This document shows positions 50,695 through 60,109 of a stretch of 60,109 nt of DNA, in pieces. The DNA lies in NCBI RefSeq assembly GCF_001400735.1, contig NZ_LJPW01000044.1:6644-66752 (forward strand), given 5' to 3'. Position 1 is the first letter of the stretch, and every line of letters starts with the position of its first letter. Both the position numbers and the translations under genes were made by a program. Source of the stretch: Pseudomonas caricapapayae. GTDB taxonomy: Bacteria; Pseudomonadota; Gammaproteobacteria; Pseudomonadales; Pseudomonadaceae. The notes beneath the pieces were generated by a model. The model was given only the letters and a program-made list of their open reading frames with translations. It was not told where the DNA came from and ran no database searches.

Positions 50695-52788
50695 TCAAAG
50701 CCCCAACATCAACCCACTCAGGCGTTTGACCTTGCGGCGCAGGGCTTCTTCGAAGATTCCTTGGCGCGGTTCGATCAGGCTGAACCAGTGTTTGGCGCGG
50801 GTGATGCCGGTGTAGATGAGCTCTTTGGTCAAGACCGGGTTGAGCGCTTCGGGCAGGATCAGGGCGGTGTGGGCGAATTCCGAGCCCTGGGATTTGTGCA
50901 CAGTCATGGCGTACACGGTTTCTACCTCATTTAGGCGGCTAGGCAGGACGAAGCGCACGCCATCGCTGCCGTCGTTGCGGGGGAAGGCGACGCGCAATAC
51001 GTGTTTGCCTTCGCCGTCGCGCTCGGGCAGGCGCAAGGTGATGCCGATGTCGCCGTTCATCAGGCCCAGGCCATAGTCGTTGTGGGTCATCAGCACCGGG
51101 CGACCTTCGTACCATTGCTGTTCGCTTTCAATCAGCTTCGCGCTGAACAGCGCGTGAGTGATGCGCTGGTTCAAGCCTTCCACGCCCCAAGGACCTTTGC
51201 GCACGGCGCACAGCAGTTGAAAGGCGTCGAAGGCGCTGAGTACCGAGCGCGCCCATCGGGTCCAGCACTCGTCATCAAGTGCCGAATCATCGGCGGGCCG
51301 CCCGGCGGCCAGTATATTCAGGTAGTGCCGGTAACCCTGCGGGCCTTGCTCGCCTCGGCCAAGACCGTCAAGCACGAGGCGTTCGAATTTGAGGTCCTGC
51401 TCGCCCTTCAGCGCCAGGGCGAACAGATCGTCGTGACTCCCCGCCGCAAGCAGTGCGCGGGCCTGTTGCTCTTGCTGCTGGTTGACCAGCCGGGCCAGCC
51501 GGCCGATGCCGCTCCCTTCTCCGAAGCGGCGCGAGTGACGCAGCATGACCACTTGCTGCGCCAACGGATGATGCTGCGCGTCGCCTTGGCGCAACATGCC
51601 TTTGCTGAGGTCTTCGCCGCTGACCGCTTCAAGCCATGCCTGGGTTTCAGGGCTGTAGAAACCCTCTTCGGCGTCGCGACACAAATCGCCCAGCACGGCA
51701 CCTGCTTCGACAGAGGCCAACTGGTCCTTGTCGCCCAGCAGAACCATGCGTGCATGCGGCGGCAATGCGTCGAGCAGGTTGGCCATCATTTCCAGGTCGA
51801 TCATGGACGCTTCATCGACCACCAATACATCCAGCGGCAGTAAATTGCCTGCATGGTGGCGGAAATGCCGGGTACCGGGGCGACTGCCCAGCAGGCGGTG
51901 GACGGTGGTCACTTCGCTGGGGATTTTCTGCCGTACGTCGTTGCTGACCTCCAGGCTCTGCACCTGTTGGCTGATGGACTCGGTCAGGCGTGCGGCTGCC
52001 TTGCCGGTGGGCGCCGCCAGGCGGATGCGCAGCGGCTGGCCACTCTGCACCGCCGGGGCCTGCAACAACGCCAGCAGGCGCACCACGGTCGTGGTCTTGC
52101 CGGTGCCGGGGCCGCCGGTGATGATGCTGAAACCCTTGCGGGTCGCCAGTGCACAGGCAAGTTTCTGCCAGTCGATGACGGCTTGCGGCGCGGCGTCGGC
52201 CAAGCCGAACAATGCGTCGAGTCGCTGAGGCAGATCCTCCGGAGTTGCTTCGCTGCTGGCCAGTCGCTGACGCAAGGACGCGGCAATACGCCGCTCGTAA
52301 GTCCAGTAGCGGCGCAGGTACAGACGCCGCTCGGCCAGCACCAACGGTTTTTGCTGCGCCTCGGCACTCGAGTCTCCGACCTCGGCGACCAGCACGCTGC
52401 GTGCCAGCGCCTGGCACCACACTGCACCATCCAGCGCGGCCAGCAGTTGCGAGGGCAGCAACATCGGAGCGCTCTGCTGATCGCCTTCGGGCGGGAGTGA
52501 CAGCGCAAAATCCGGCTCTTTCAGGGTCTCGTACAGATCAAGACAGACATGGCCGTGACCAAGCTGATGACTGGTCAACGCCGCAGCCACCAGCACCAAG
52601 GGATCGGCCTGTGGGTCGAGATCACTAAGAAACGCAACGAATGCCTTGTCCAGCGCACGCAACCAGCCGCGTTCGACCCAACGCTCCAGCAGAATCAACA
52701 GGTCGCCGACACGCGTCAGCGGGCTTGAATCGGCGAGGCTGATGTCGTCCAGCGCAGTAGGCAACAGATCATCGAACGAGCGGCTCAT
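50695..52788 (-). CDS. recD: Exodeoxyribonuclease V alpha subunit RecD
   Basis: 697 aa, the fast 5'-3' helicase of RecBCD. The Walker A GGPGTGKTTTVVRLLAL (about 230), Walker B LDVLVVDEASMID and the superfamily-1 motif VYAMTVHKSQGSEF near the C-terminus are intact. Its start overlaps the recB stop by 4 bases (ATGA). Its stop abuts the end of the broken PAAR reading frame directly. Somewhat longer than E. coli RecD (608 aa). Confidence 0.96.
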   Translation of the reverse strand: MSRSFDDLLPTALDDISLADSSPLTRVGDLLILLERWVERGWLRALDKAFVAFLSDLDPQADPLVLVAAALTSHQLGHGHVCLDLYETLKEPDFALSLPPEGDQQSAPMLLPSQLLAALDGAVWCQALARSVLVAEVGDSSAEAQQKPLVLAERRLYLRRYWTYERRIAASLRQRLASSEATPEDLPQRLDALFGLADAAPQAVIDWQKLACALATRKGFSIITGGPGTGKTTTVVRLLALLQAPAVQSGQPLRIRLAAPTGKAAARLTESISQQVQSLEVSNDVRQKIPSEVTTVHRLLGSRPGTRHFRHHAGNLLPLDVLVVDEASMIDLEMMANLLDALPPHARMVLLGDKDQLASVEAGAVLGDLCRDAEEGFYSPETQAWLEAVSGEDLSKGMLRQGDAQHHPLAQQVVMLRHSRRFGEGSGIGRLARLVNQQQEQQARALLAAGSHDDLFALALKGEQDLKFERLVLDGLGRGEQGPQGYRHYLNILAAGRPADDSALDDECWTRWARSVLSAFDAFQLLCAVRKGPWGVEGLNQRITHALFSAKLIESEQQWYEGRPVLMTHNDYGLGLMNGDIGITLRLPERDGEGKHVLRVAFPRNDGSDGVRFVLPSRLNEVETVYAMTVHKSQGSEFAHTALILPEALNPVLTKELIYTGITRAKHWFSLIEPRQGIFEEALRRKVKRLSGLMLGL

Positions 52789-55700
52789 GCCAATGCTCCC
52801 GGCAAGTCATGCGCGAACAGTTTGCCCTGGAACAGCAGATCCAGGCTCTCGATCAGTTCGCGTGGCGGACGGGTGAAGTACGCGCCTTGAGACGCCGAGC
52901 GACTGCCGCGCAGGAACAGGTAAAGCGCGCCGCCCATGTGCTGATCGTAATCATAGTCGGCCATCCGCGCCTTGAGCTGACGATGCAACGCCAGCAGGTA
53001 CAGGACGTATTGCAGGTCGTAGCGGTTGTCGAGAATGGCGGCTTCCATCGCCTGCCCGGTATACGCAGTGTCATCAGTACCCAGCCAGTTGGACTTGTAA
53101 TCGGCCACGTAATAACGGCCCTCATGCTCAAACGTAAGGTCGATGAAGCCTTTGAACATGCCGTTGAGCGAGACCGTCTCGGTCGCAGCACGCGGCGCGT
53201 TGTCGTGGGTGAAACGGCGCACGAGGGCATCCATGCGTGCCACGTTGACGTTGTTGCTGGCGAACCAGAACTCCATCTCCACACGGTACTGATTGGGCTG
53301 ATCCAGTTCGCCCAGCGCAACCGGCGTAGCATCCGCTGACAGACGCAGCGGCATGTTCAGCATGTGTTGCAGCCACTCGCTCAGGGTTTCGATCCAGCCC
53401 GACCAGCCACGACGGTTACAGCGACGTGCAACGGCGTCTCTTATCAGTTCAGGGTTGTGTGCGGTTAGCGCAAAACCGTCGTTGCCCGCCCACTCCAGCA
53501 GCCCGTGCAGAAAGGTACCCGGGTTTGGTCCCCGAGGAAAACGGTGGATATCGCCGCCGCTGGTCAGGATGTCACGCGGGGCTTCAGGGTCCAGACGCTC
53601 ATCGTCGAACAGTTTCTGTGCCTGCGGGCTGTCAGGCGATTCATCGGCACCTGTCGTTAGCGTGTCGCCGATACGCAGGGCACTGTAGGACGCGATCCAC
53701 CAGTTCTCGGCAGCGCGGCGTTTGGGCACCAGCAGCTTGACCAGCGCGGCGTCGTTGCGTGGCGCGCTGAAGCGTTCGTCAGTGGGCTCGGGAACAGGCT
53801 GCAAGGCAATCGCGCCACAATTGTGGGCCAGCTCACGCAGCCAGACTTTCAGCTCTGCAGACTCGTTCAGCGCTAGGCCGCCGCCCAGTAAGTAACCCAG
53901 CGCCGAACGGTGCAGCATCGAGCTGTTGGCATTGCCGCGCTTGAGGTCGGCGACGCCCAGCCAGCAGGCATGTTCCGAACGGGTCAGGGCGACATAGAGC
54001 AAACGCAGGTCTTCGGCCAGACGTTCGTCATCGGCTTGCTGGATCAGCGCTTCGGTGGGCTGCAGGCTGATCTGGGACTTGCCGTCGGCGTCATGAAACT
54101 GCAGTGGCAGGCGACTGCCATCCACGGGCTTCGAGGAGCAAATGAACGGCAGGAAAACCAGCGGATATTGAAGGCCCTTGGACTTGTGGATGGTCACCAC
54201 TTTGACCAATTGCTCATCGCTTTCCAGACGCAGGATCTGTTCTTCGCCAGCCTGCCCCGAGAGTGCCAGGTGGTCACCCAGATGACGAATCAGCGCCTGT
54301 TCGCCGTCCAGTTCGGCGGCGGCCTGTTGCAGCAGCTCAGACAGGTGCAGCAGGTTGGTCAGGACTCGCTCGCCGTCGGTGCGCGTCATCAATGTCTGTG
54401 GCAGGGCAAAGTCGTGCAGCAAGCGGCGCAGCATCGGCAGCACACCCTGGCTGCGCCATATGGCACGGTAGCCACGAAACTGCATGACGCGCTGCTCCCA
54501 CGCCAGTTCGTCCTGATTCAGACGCTCCAGCTCGGCCAACGGCAGGTCCAGAGTGATACAGGCCAGTGCGGCACGCAGCGTGCGCTCTGAATCCGGCTCG
54601 GCACAGGCTTTTAGCCAGGCCAACAGGTCATGGGCTTCCTGAGCGGCGAACACCGAATCCTTGTCCGACAGGTAAACGCTGCGCACTCCACGCGCGGTCA
54701 GTTGCTGGCGCACCGCCTGCGCTTCCTTGCCGTCGCGTACCAGAATCGCAATGTCAGCCGGACGCAGCCCGCGCAGTGGTTTGTCGGGCGTGACGAAACC
54801 GGCGCGGCCCCGTTGACCGGCGTTGAGCAGGCGCACAATCTCGCTGGCGCAACTGGCCGCCAATTGTTGCCGATAAATGACGCCTGACACCGGCTGGTCG
54901 CTCTCCAGATGCCAGACCGTCAGCGCAGTCAGTGGCGCGCCATCGACTTCCAGTGTCTCTTTGCGCCCCTGAGCCAGCGCATCGGAAAACGGCACCTGAT
55001 TGCCTTGGTCATCACGAAACAGGAACGCTCCGCGCCCTTGCTCACGCTGCTCTGCCTGCGTAAACACATGGTTGACCGACTCGACCATCGCATGACTGGA
55101 ACGATAGTTGGTGTCCAGCGTGTGCCAACGACCGTGGGTGGCCTGCCGGGCGCGCAGGTAGGTGTAGATATCGGCACCGCGAAATGCATAGATTGCCTGC
55201 TTCGGGTCGCCGATCAGGAACAGCCCGGTCTGCTCGTCATTGCCTTCAAGGCGATAGATGCTGTCGAAGATCCGGTACTGCACAGGATCGGTGTCCTGAA
55301 ATTCGTCAATCAACGCCACCGGAAACTGCTCGCGAATCAGCGTGGCCAGACGCTCGCCGCCAGCGCCGTGCAGGGCCGCGTCAAGCCTGAGCAGCATGTC
55401 ATCAAAGCTCATCTCGGCGCGACGACGCTTCTCTTCTTCAAAACGGGCGCTGACCCACTGCGCCGCATGTTGCAACACGGCAGCGTCCGGTTCAGGCAAG
55501 CCGTCGAGCGCAGTTTTCAGCTGTGCCATGGCCTCGAAAGCCGGGTGCACAGGCGGGTCGCCTTTCCAGGCTTCGGCAACGCCTTCCGGGGTCAGGCGAG
55601 TGAAGCCGGTGCCCAAGTCCAGTGCTTCCTGAGTGTCGTCAGCGGCCCAGGCGGCAAGCTTTTCAAACCAGGGTTTGAAGTAGCGCTCCTGCATTTTCCG

Positions 55701-56477
55701 ACCATCGACCGCTTTACGGGCTACAGCGTCCAGGCAGATGGCATACAGCTCGTCAGCCCAGACGACCCAAGGTGCTTTCAGGGCTGCAAGCGCAGCTCGG
55801 CGCTCCTGCAGTGACGCCTCGATCAGTTCCGCCGGCTCTTGGCCAAGTGGGCTGCGATCGCGCCCGAACAACCCTCGCACACGCGGTAACAAAGCTGCCG
55901 GACCGCTGAGATTTTCCCGCACCCAGGTCAACGCATCGCCGCTCATGGGATAGCAGAAGCGTCGCCAGTAATCGCGCAGGACTTCACCGAGCAAGTCGCT
56001 GTGATCGGTTTCCAGCGTCTGAGTGAACAGGCTGCCGCTGTCGAATGCGTGCTCGCGCAACATGCGCTGGCACCAACTGTGGATGGTCGAAACCGCGGCC
56101 TCGTCCATCCACTGTGCGGCGATGTCCAGACGGCTGGCACAGGCCGGCCATAGCGACGCTTCGAACTGTTCGCGCAGCTCGGCGATCAGACTATCGGGTG
56201 CAGCGATCTCGTCACGAAAGAACCGCGCAGCCTCCGCCAGCCGGGTACGAATCCTGTCACGCAATTCCTTGGTGGCGGCGTCGGTAAAGGTCACCACGAG
56301 GATCTGCGGCGGCAGAAGTTCGCGACCGAAGCCCGACCGCTCGGTGCCGTGGCCGAGCACCAGACGCAGGTACAAAGCGGAGATGGTGAAGGTCTTTCCG
56401 GTCCCGGCGCTGGCCTCGATCAACTGGCTGCCGCGCAGCGGAAAGCGTAGCGCGAGAGGAAGGGATTGTTCGTTCAT
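52785..56477 (-). CDS. recB: Exodeoxyribonuclease V beta subunit RecB
   Basis: 1230 aa from ATG 56477 (MNEQSLPLALRFPLRGSQLIEAS). The 3'-5' UvrD-type helicase motor has Walker A EASAGTGKTF (21-30), ALIDEFQDTDP (motif II) and VVTIHKSKGLQYPLVFLPF (motif V). The C-terminal nuclease domain has FIDLTFEHEGRYYVADYKSN with the catalytic Asp and Lys. Overlaps recC and recD by 4 bases each. Confidence 0.97.
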   Translation of the reverse strand: MNEQSLPLALRFPLRGSQLIEASAGTGKTFTISALYLRLVLGHGTERSGFGRELLPPQILVVTFTDAATKELRDRIRTRLAEAARFFRDEIAAPDSLIAELREQFEASLWPACASRLDIAAQWMDEAAVSTIHSWCQRMLREHAFDSGSLFTQTLETDHSDLLGEVLRDYWRRFCYPMSGDALTWVRENLSGPAALLPRVRGLFGRDRSPLGQEPAELIEASLQERRAALAALKAPWVVWADELYAICLDAVARKAVDGRKMQERYFKPWFEKLAAWAADDTQEALDLGTGFTRLTPEGVAEAWKGDPPVHPAFEAMAQLKTALDGLPEPDAAVLQHAAQWVSARFEEEKRRRAEMSFDDMLLRLDAALHGAGGERLATLIREQFPVALIDEFQDTDPVQYRIFDSIYRLEGNDEQTGLFLIGDPKQAIYAFRGADIYTYLRARQATHGRWHTLDTNYRSSHAMVESVNHVFTQAEQREQGRGAFLFRDDQGNQVPFSDALAQGRKETLEVDGAPLTALTVWHLESDQPVSGVIYRQQLAASCASEIVRLLNAGQRGRAGFVTPDKPLRGLRPADIAILVRDGKEAQAVRQQLTARGVRSVYLSDKDSVFAAQEAHDLLAWLKACAEPDSERTLRAALACITLDLPLAELERLNQDELAWEQRVMQFRGYRAIWRSQGVLPMLRRLLHDFALPQTLMTRTDGERVLTNLLHLSELLQQAAAELDGEQALIRHLGDHLALSGQAGEEQILRLESDEQLVKVVTIHKSKGLQYPLVFLPFICSSKPVDGSRLPLQFHDADGKSQISLQPTEALIQQADDERLAEDLRLLYVALTRSEHACWLGVADLKRGNANSSMLHRSALGYLLGGGLALNESAELKVWLRELAHNCGAIALQPVPEPTDERFSAPRNDAALVKLLVPKRRAAENWWIASYSALRIGDTLTTGADESPDSPQAQKLFDDERLDPEAPRDILTSGGDIHRFPRGPNPGTFLHGLLEWAGNDGFALTAHNPELIRDAVARRCNRRGWSGWIETLSEWLQHMLNMPLRLSADATPVALGELDQPNQYRVEMEFWFASNNVNVARMDALVRRFTHDNAPRAATETVSLNGMFKGFIDLTFEHEGRYYVADYKSNWLGTDDTAYTGQAMEAAILDNRYDLQYVLYLLALHRQLKARMADYDYDQHMGGALYLFLRGSRSASQGAYFTRPPRELIESLDLLFQGKLFAHDLPGALA

Positions 56478-59400
56478 GCACTGCCCTCCCCGCCCGACAG
56501 CGATTGCCAGGGAGCGTCGTAAATCGGCTTGTAGAGGGTCTCGCACCAGCCTGCAAATTCTTCACTGTCCAGCAGTGCGTCGAAGTCCGGAAACTGTCGG
56601 GCCAGTGCCGTGCTTTCGCGACGCTCGCCATCGGTGGTCTGCCCGTCACCTTCATAAGCCTTGCGGGCCGCCGCCTCGGCTTTGTCGGCGGGCTGGCCCA
56701 GCCAGGCAAACGCGGTTTTGACGGCGACGGGCAGCGGCTCCTGCATGCCGCGCAGCCAGGCCATCAGCACGTGATTCAGTGTGGTAATGGCTGCATCCTT
56801 GTCCAATGGATCAAGCATCAGGGTTTCATCACTGGCGACCAGCGCCGTGTGCAACGGCAGTTCACAGGCACAGGCCACCAGATGATTCACCCAGGGCCGA
56901 ATCAGTCGATGCCACTTACGGGTCTTTTTCGAACCAATGCTGTTTGGAATCGCCGTGACCAGCAGTAGCTCACCATCGGCGTTGCGGTGCAGCCCGCCCA
57001 GCCAGCCGTCAATGCTCACACCGGCATGACTAAAGCTGATCGGCAATGCGCTGCTCAGTGTGTCGGGCCACAGCGTCAGCAGATCGTGGTAGCGCTTGAG
57101 TACGTCCGGCAACGGTTCGATCAGCTCGTTCTGCATCAGAGTGCCGAATCCCGCAAGCGGCAGCAGCCCGCTGGCTTGGAGCTTCAATGCCTGAGTTTGC
57201 AGGGCAGTCTCAATATCGTCAGGGCACACCATGGCCGCGCTGAGCAGGCTTTCACTGAGACCGTAACGCTCAAGCGCATCAAGCACGAAGGGTTCTTCAT
57301 CGGCAAGCGGCGCTTCGGCAACTTCGAAATAGATCTTCAGGCGCTGACTGAAAAAATGCTTTACCGGGTTCCTCAGGAAATCCTGCAATTGTGCAATGGA
57401 CAAGGGCTCTTCCTGTTGATGAGGAAGAAGCGCTTGAGGCACGGGCATCTGAAGATCCGTTTCATGCAGCAGGCGCCACTCGCGGGCGAAGCTGAAATAA
57501 CCTGTGCCTGCGTGGAAGTAATTGGCGCTGAAGGGCTGTAACGGGTGGTCCACGGTCAAAGCTTGCAACAAGCGCTCGCCACTATCCTGGCTGTCGTCCG
57601 GACCGGTCTCGCTCGCAAGCCGCCAGCCACTGGCCAGGTGATCGCGCAGTTGGCCAATGAGCACCGACGCAGGGCGTTCGCTGTTGTCGCGAATGCTGTG
57701 GCCAACCCAACTGATATAGAGCTGATCTCTGGCCGAGAGCAGTGCTTCAAGCAACAGGTAGCGATCATCCTCACGCCGGGAACGGTCTCCGGGGCGATAG
57801 TCACTGCCCATCAGGTCGAAATCCAGCGGCGGCTGCGCGCGCGGGTAATCGCCGTCGTTCATGCCCAGCAGGCAGACCACTTTAAAGGGGATGGCACGCA
57901 TGGGCATCAGCGTGCAGAAGTTGACCGAGCCCGCCAGAAAGCGCTGGGACAGTCGGCCTTGATCAAGCCCGGCCAGCCAGGCCTCACGCACGACGGTCAG
58001 TGGCAGCTCATCGATCAACGTGACCGTTGCACAGGTATCCAGCCAGTTCTCGCGCAGCGTTTCGAGCTGTGCAAGCAGGTAGTCATCATGCTCGCTGTCC
58101 GCAAGAAAGAACAATTGCAACAGCGATTGCAGGCGTGCTCCCCAGACTTCCGGCGTTGCAGGTGTCGATAACTCCGTATGGGCGACCTGAAGCGCATCAA
58201 TCAACGCTACCAGCGGGCCTATCAGCACGGCATCGAGCCCGCCAATCTCGTCGTAAGGCTCGATGCCGTCGTAAGCTGCGCCTGCCCCCACGGCATACCC
58301 CAGCAACATTCGACGCAGTCCGAAATGCCAGCTGTTCTGCTCCAGAGCATCAGGCAGCCCCAGGCCAGCACGCTGTTGCGCATTGAGCCCCCAGCGGATG
58401 CCCGCCCCTTCTATCCAGCGGTGCAGCGTAGGCAAATCGCGCTCTTGAATCCTGAAGCGCGCTCGCAAGGCAGGGACGTCCAGCAGGTCAAGAATTTCGC
58501 TGACCGGAAAGCGGCTGTCCGGGAGTTTGAGCAGGTGTTCGACGGCAATCAGCAGCGGTTCGCGGCCACGTTGGCCCTGATCAGCCAGGGTGAAAGGAAT
58601 GAACCGGCGATCCTCGCGCTCGATCTGTCCGAAAACCGCCCGTATATGCGGGGCGTAGCTGTCGATATCCGGGACCATGACGATCACGTCACGCGGGCGC
58701 AGGTCAGGGTCTTTGCTGAATCTCGCCAATAGCTGGTCATGAAGCACTTCCACTTCGCGTTGCGCACTGTGCGCGACATGGAAGCGGACAGATCGGTCTT
58801 CAAGCGGATCGACCGCAGGCCAGAGCTCACGGGTTTCATCCAGCGGGCGCAGCTCAAGAATATCGTCCTGCAATTGGTTCAGCAGATTGGTGGGCTCGGC
58901 TTCGCTGAACAGATCAATTCGCTCGTCCTTGAATGAGGAGCGGTAGCTGCGCGGATCATCATGGCTGTCCAGCAGATTGATGTAATCGCGGCCCTGCTTG
59001 CCCCAGGCAGCGAGTAGCGGGTGAGCATGCTGATGAAGCGCTTGAGGGTCGAGGACAATCGGCATTCCGGTCTTGCGCGCCTGGCGTTTGTACTGGTGAC
59101 GCAGCAGGTCTTTGTCGGCGACGATGTCAGCCCAGTGGTGGCGGCACGGGTTGTGAACACAGAGCAATACCTGACTGAATTTCGCCAGGCCCGCCAATGC
59201 CTCGAGTGCTTGTGCTGGCAGCGACGAAATACCGAAGACGATGACGCGCGCCGGCAAGCCGGCGGGCGCTTCAGTCATGTTGGCGATACGCTCGATGAAG
59301 CGCTGATGCACACCGGCCCGGCTCTGCGACATGCCTTTGGCCCCGACATCCTCCAACAGCGCACGCCACAGTTCTGCTTGCCAGCAATTGGCAGTTGACA

Positions 59401-59950
59401 GCGGCCTGGACTGGCCACGTCCGTCGCGCAGTTGATGGCGACCGGCAGCCCAGTCTTCCAGCCAGTCAGCACGGTAAACCTGGTACTGATCGAACAGGTC
59501 GGACAGACGTTCGGACAATTGATAGCGTTTGCGCAGATCAGTGTCGTCAGTCAGGAAGCGCTGCAACGGCTCGAAGTGCGGCTGATTGATCAGCGAAGGC
59601 AGCAGGCGCATCAGACGCCAGGTCAGTGGAGTCTTGTCGAGTAAGGAGGTCTGAGGAATCTCATCTGCACCCAGCACCATGCGATACAGCGTCCACATGA
59701 AGCTGCCGGGCAACTGGACATCTATGGCAGCAGCGATACCACAGCCGCCGCTATCTTCATCTTGAGCATCTTCGGCCAATGCCAGTTTCAACCATTGCGC
59801 AATCCCATTGCTCTGAACAAGCGCAATCTCGTTTTCCAGGGGAGACAATGGATAACGTCGCATCCACGACACAACCAGGCTACGCAGTTCATCCGGGCGG
59901 TTGCCTTGAACCACCATGAAACCTGCGCTCAGAGAGGTTGTAACGGACAT
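56474..59950 (-). CDS. recC: Exodeoxyribonuclease V gamma subunit RecC
   Basis: 1158 aa from ATG 59950 (MSVTTSLSAGFMVVQGNRPDELR); the frame extends further upstream but only this start begins with the conserved FMVVQGNR segment. RecC is the Chi-scanning scaffold; it resembles a helicase-nuclease without active sites, in agreement with the absence of a Walker A. WLKLAL, VFGISSLPAQALEALAGLAKF, VMVPDIDSYAPHI and LLGMNDGDYPRAQPP are typical. First gene of recC-recB-recD. Its promoter is near or beyond the window end. Confidence 0.96.
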   Translation of the reverse strand: MSVTTSLSAGFMVVQGNRPDELRSLVVSWMRRYPLSPLENEIALVQSNGIAQWLKLALAEDAQDEDSGGCGIAAAIDVQLPGSFMWTLYRMVLGADEIPQTSLLDKTPLTWRLMRLLPSLINQPHFEPLQRFLTDDTDLRKRYQLSERLSDLFDQYQVYRADWLEDWAAGRHQLRDGRGQSRPLSTANCWQAELWRALLEDVGAKGMSQSRAGVHQRFIERIANMTEAPAGLPARVIVFGISSLPAQALEALAGLAKFSQVLLCVHNPCRHHWADIVADKDLLRHQYKRQARKTGMPIVLDPQALHQHAHPLLAAWGKQGRDYINLLDSHDDPRSYRSSFKDERIDLFSEAEPTNLLNQLQDDILELRPLDETRELWPAVDPLEDRSVRFHVAHSAQREVEVLHDQLLARFSKDPDLRPRDVIVMVPDIDSYAPHIRAVFGQIEREDRRFIPFTLADQGQRGREPLLIAVEHLLKLPDSRFPVSEILDLLDVPALRARFRIQERDLPTLHRWIEGAGIRWGLNAQQRAGLGLPDALEQNSWHFGLRRMLLGYAVGAGAAYDGIEPYDEIGGLDAVLIGPLVALIDALQVAHTELSTPATPEVWGARLQSLLQLFFLADSEHDDYLLAQLETLRENWLDTCATVTLIDELPLTVVREAWLAGLDQGRLSQRFLAGSVNFCTLMPMRAIPFKVVCLLGMNDGDYPRAQPPLDFDLMGSDYRPGDRSRREDDRYLLLEALLSARDQLYISWVGHSIRDNSERPASVLIGQLRDHLASGWRLASETGPDDSQDSGERLLQALTVDHPLQPFSANYFHAGTGYFSFAREWRLLHETDLQMPVPQALLPHQQEEPLSIAQLQDFLRNPVKHFFSQRLKIYFEVAEAPLADEEPFVLDALERYGLSESLLSAAMVCPDDIETALQTQALKLQASGLLPLAGFGTLMQNELIEPLPDVLKRYHDLLTLWPDTLSSALPISFSHAGVSIDGWLGGLHRNADGELLLVTAIPNSIGSKKTRKWHRLIRPWVNHLVACACELPLHTALVASDETLMLDPLDKDAAITTLNHVLMAWLRGMQEPLPVAVKTAFAWLGQPADKAEAAARKAYEGDGQTTDGERRESTALARQFPDFDALLDSEEFAGWCETLYKPIYDAPWQSLSGGEGSA

Positions 59951-60109
59951 GCTTGCTTCCTTGACGGGTGCGTGGAACCTGATGCCGAACCATAAGGGCA
60001 AGCGCGCTGGATTGCCATAAGCATGTTGGTTTGAATGACTGCCGGAGATGTACGGCGTTAGCCGTTCAGGAGAATACAGGCATGTATTGAAACCCCAGAA
60101 AGACAAAAC

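Overview
The window is chromosomal DNA of a gammaproteobacterium, almost certainly a Pseudomonas and most likely one of the P. syringae complex. The grounds are gene order (tRNA-Lys/Pro/Asn - clpB - pgeF - rluD - bamD - pilS/pilR - thiO - minor pilins - ispH - fkpB - lspA - ileS - ribF - murJ - rpsT - creA - proB - obgE - rpmA - rplU - ispB is the classical Pseudomonas series), high GC with GC-rich third positions, and a dispersed palindromic repeat of Pseudomonas type. Species-level placement is inference; no search could be run.

Layout. 1-1692: the 3' part of a tyrosine recombinase gene, then a four-gene tRNA operon (Asn, Pro, Lys, Pro; minus strand) with a recognisable promoter and terminator; tRNA-Lys beside clpB is a known island hotspot in Pseudomonas. 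1987-6410: clpB (with a heat-shock-type promoter), pgeF and rluD. 6560-10873: bamD, a tiny membrane/zinc-ribbon protein coupled to pilS, and the pilS/pilR two-component genes. 11003-18569: thiO, then the type IV pilus minor-pilin/PilY1 operon and divergent fimT. 18576-25999: the overlapping ileS-lspA-fkpB-ispH set, ribF and murJ. 26250-31713: rpsT, creA, proB, obgE, rpmA, rplU and ispB.

31807-49963 is more variable: a LysR regulator, mdaB-type quinone reductase, a TauE/SafE permease, the selenium genes selU-selD divergent from a four-gene ABC importer that is probably a selenium oxyanion transporter, a secreted gamma-glutamyltransferase, a two-component system next to a CirA-like TonB receptor with Fur-like sites at both, and mmsB-mmsA for valine catabolism with a divergent LysR gene. 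50211-50694 is a frameshifted and truncated PAAR (type VI secretion spike tip) gene. The window ends with recD-recB-recC, overlapping by 4 bp each.

How parts fit together: PilS/PilR control pilin transcription while the inverted minor-pilin block supplies priming pilins and the PilY1 adhesin; LspA and BamD serve lipoprotein and outer-membrane biogenesis; SelD makes the selenophosphate SelU puts into tRNA, and the adjacent importer plausibly supplies the selenium. Three copies of one palindromic repeat lie at three convergent gene ends. Most of the window is core genome. I did not find a clear large novel system; the best second-look items are the broken PAAR gene, the selenium cluster, the pilS-coupled small protein, the inverted minor-pilin block and the Fur/inverted-repeat control of the receptor locus.
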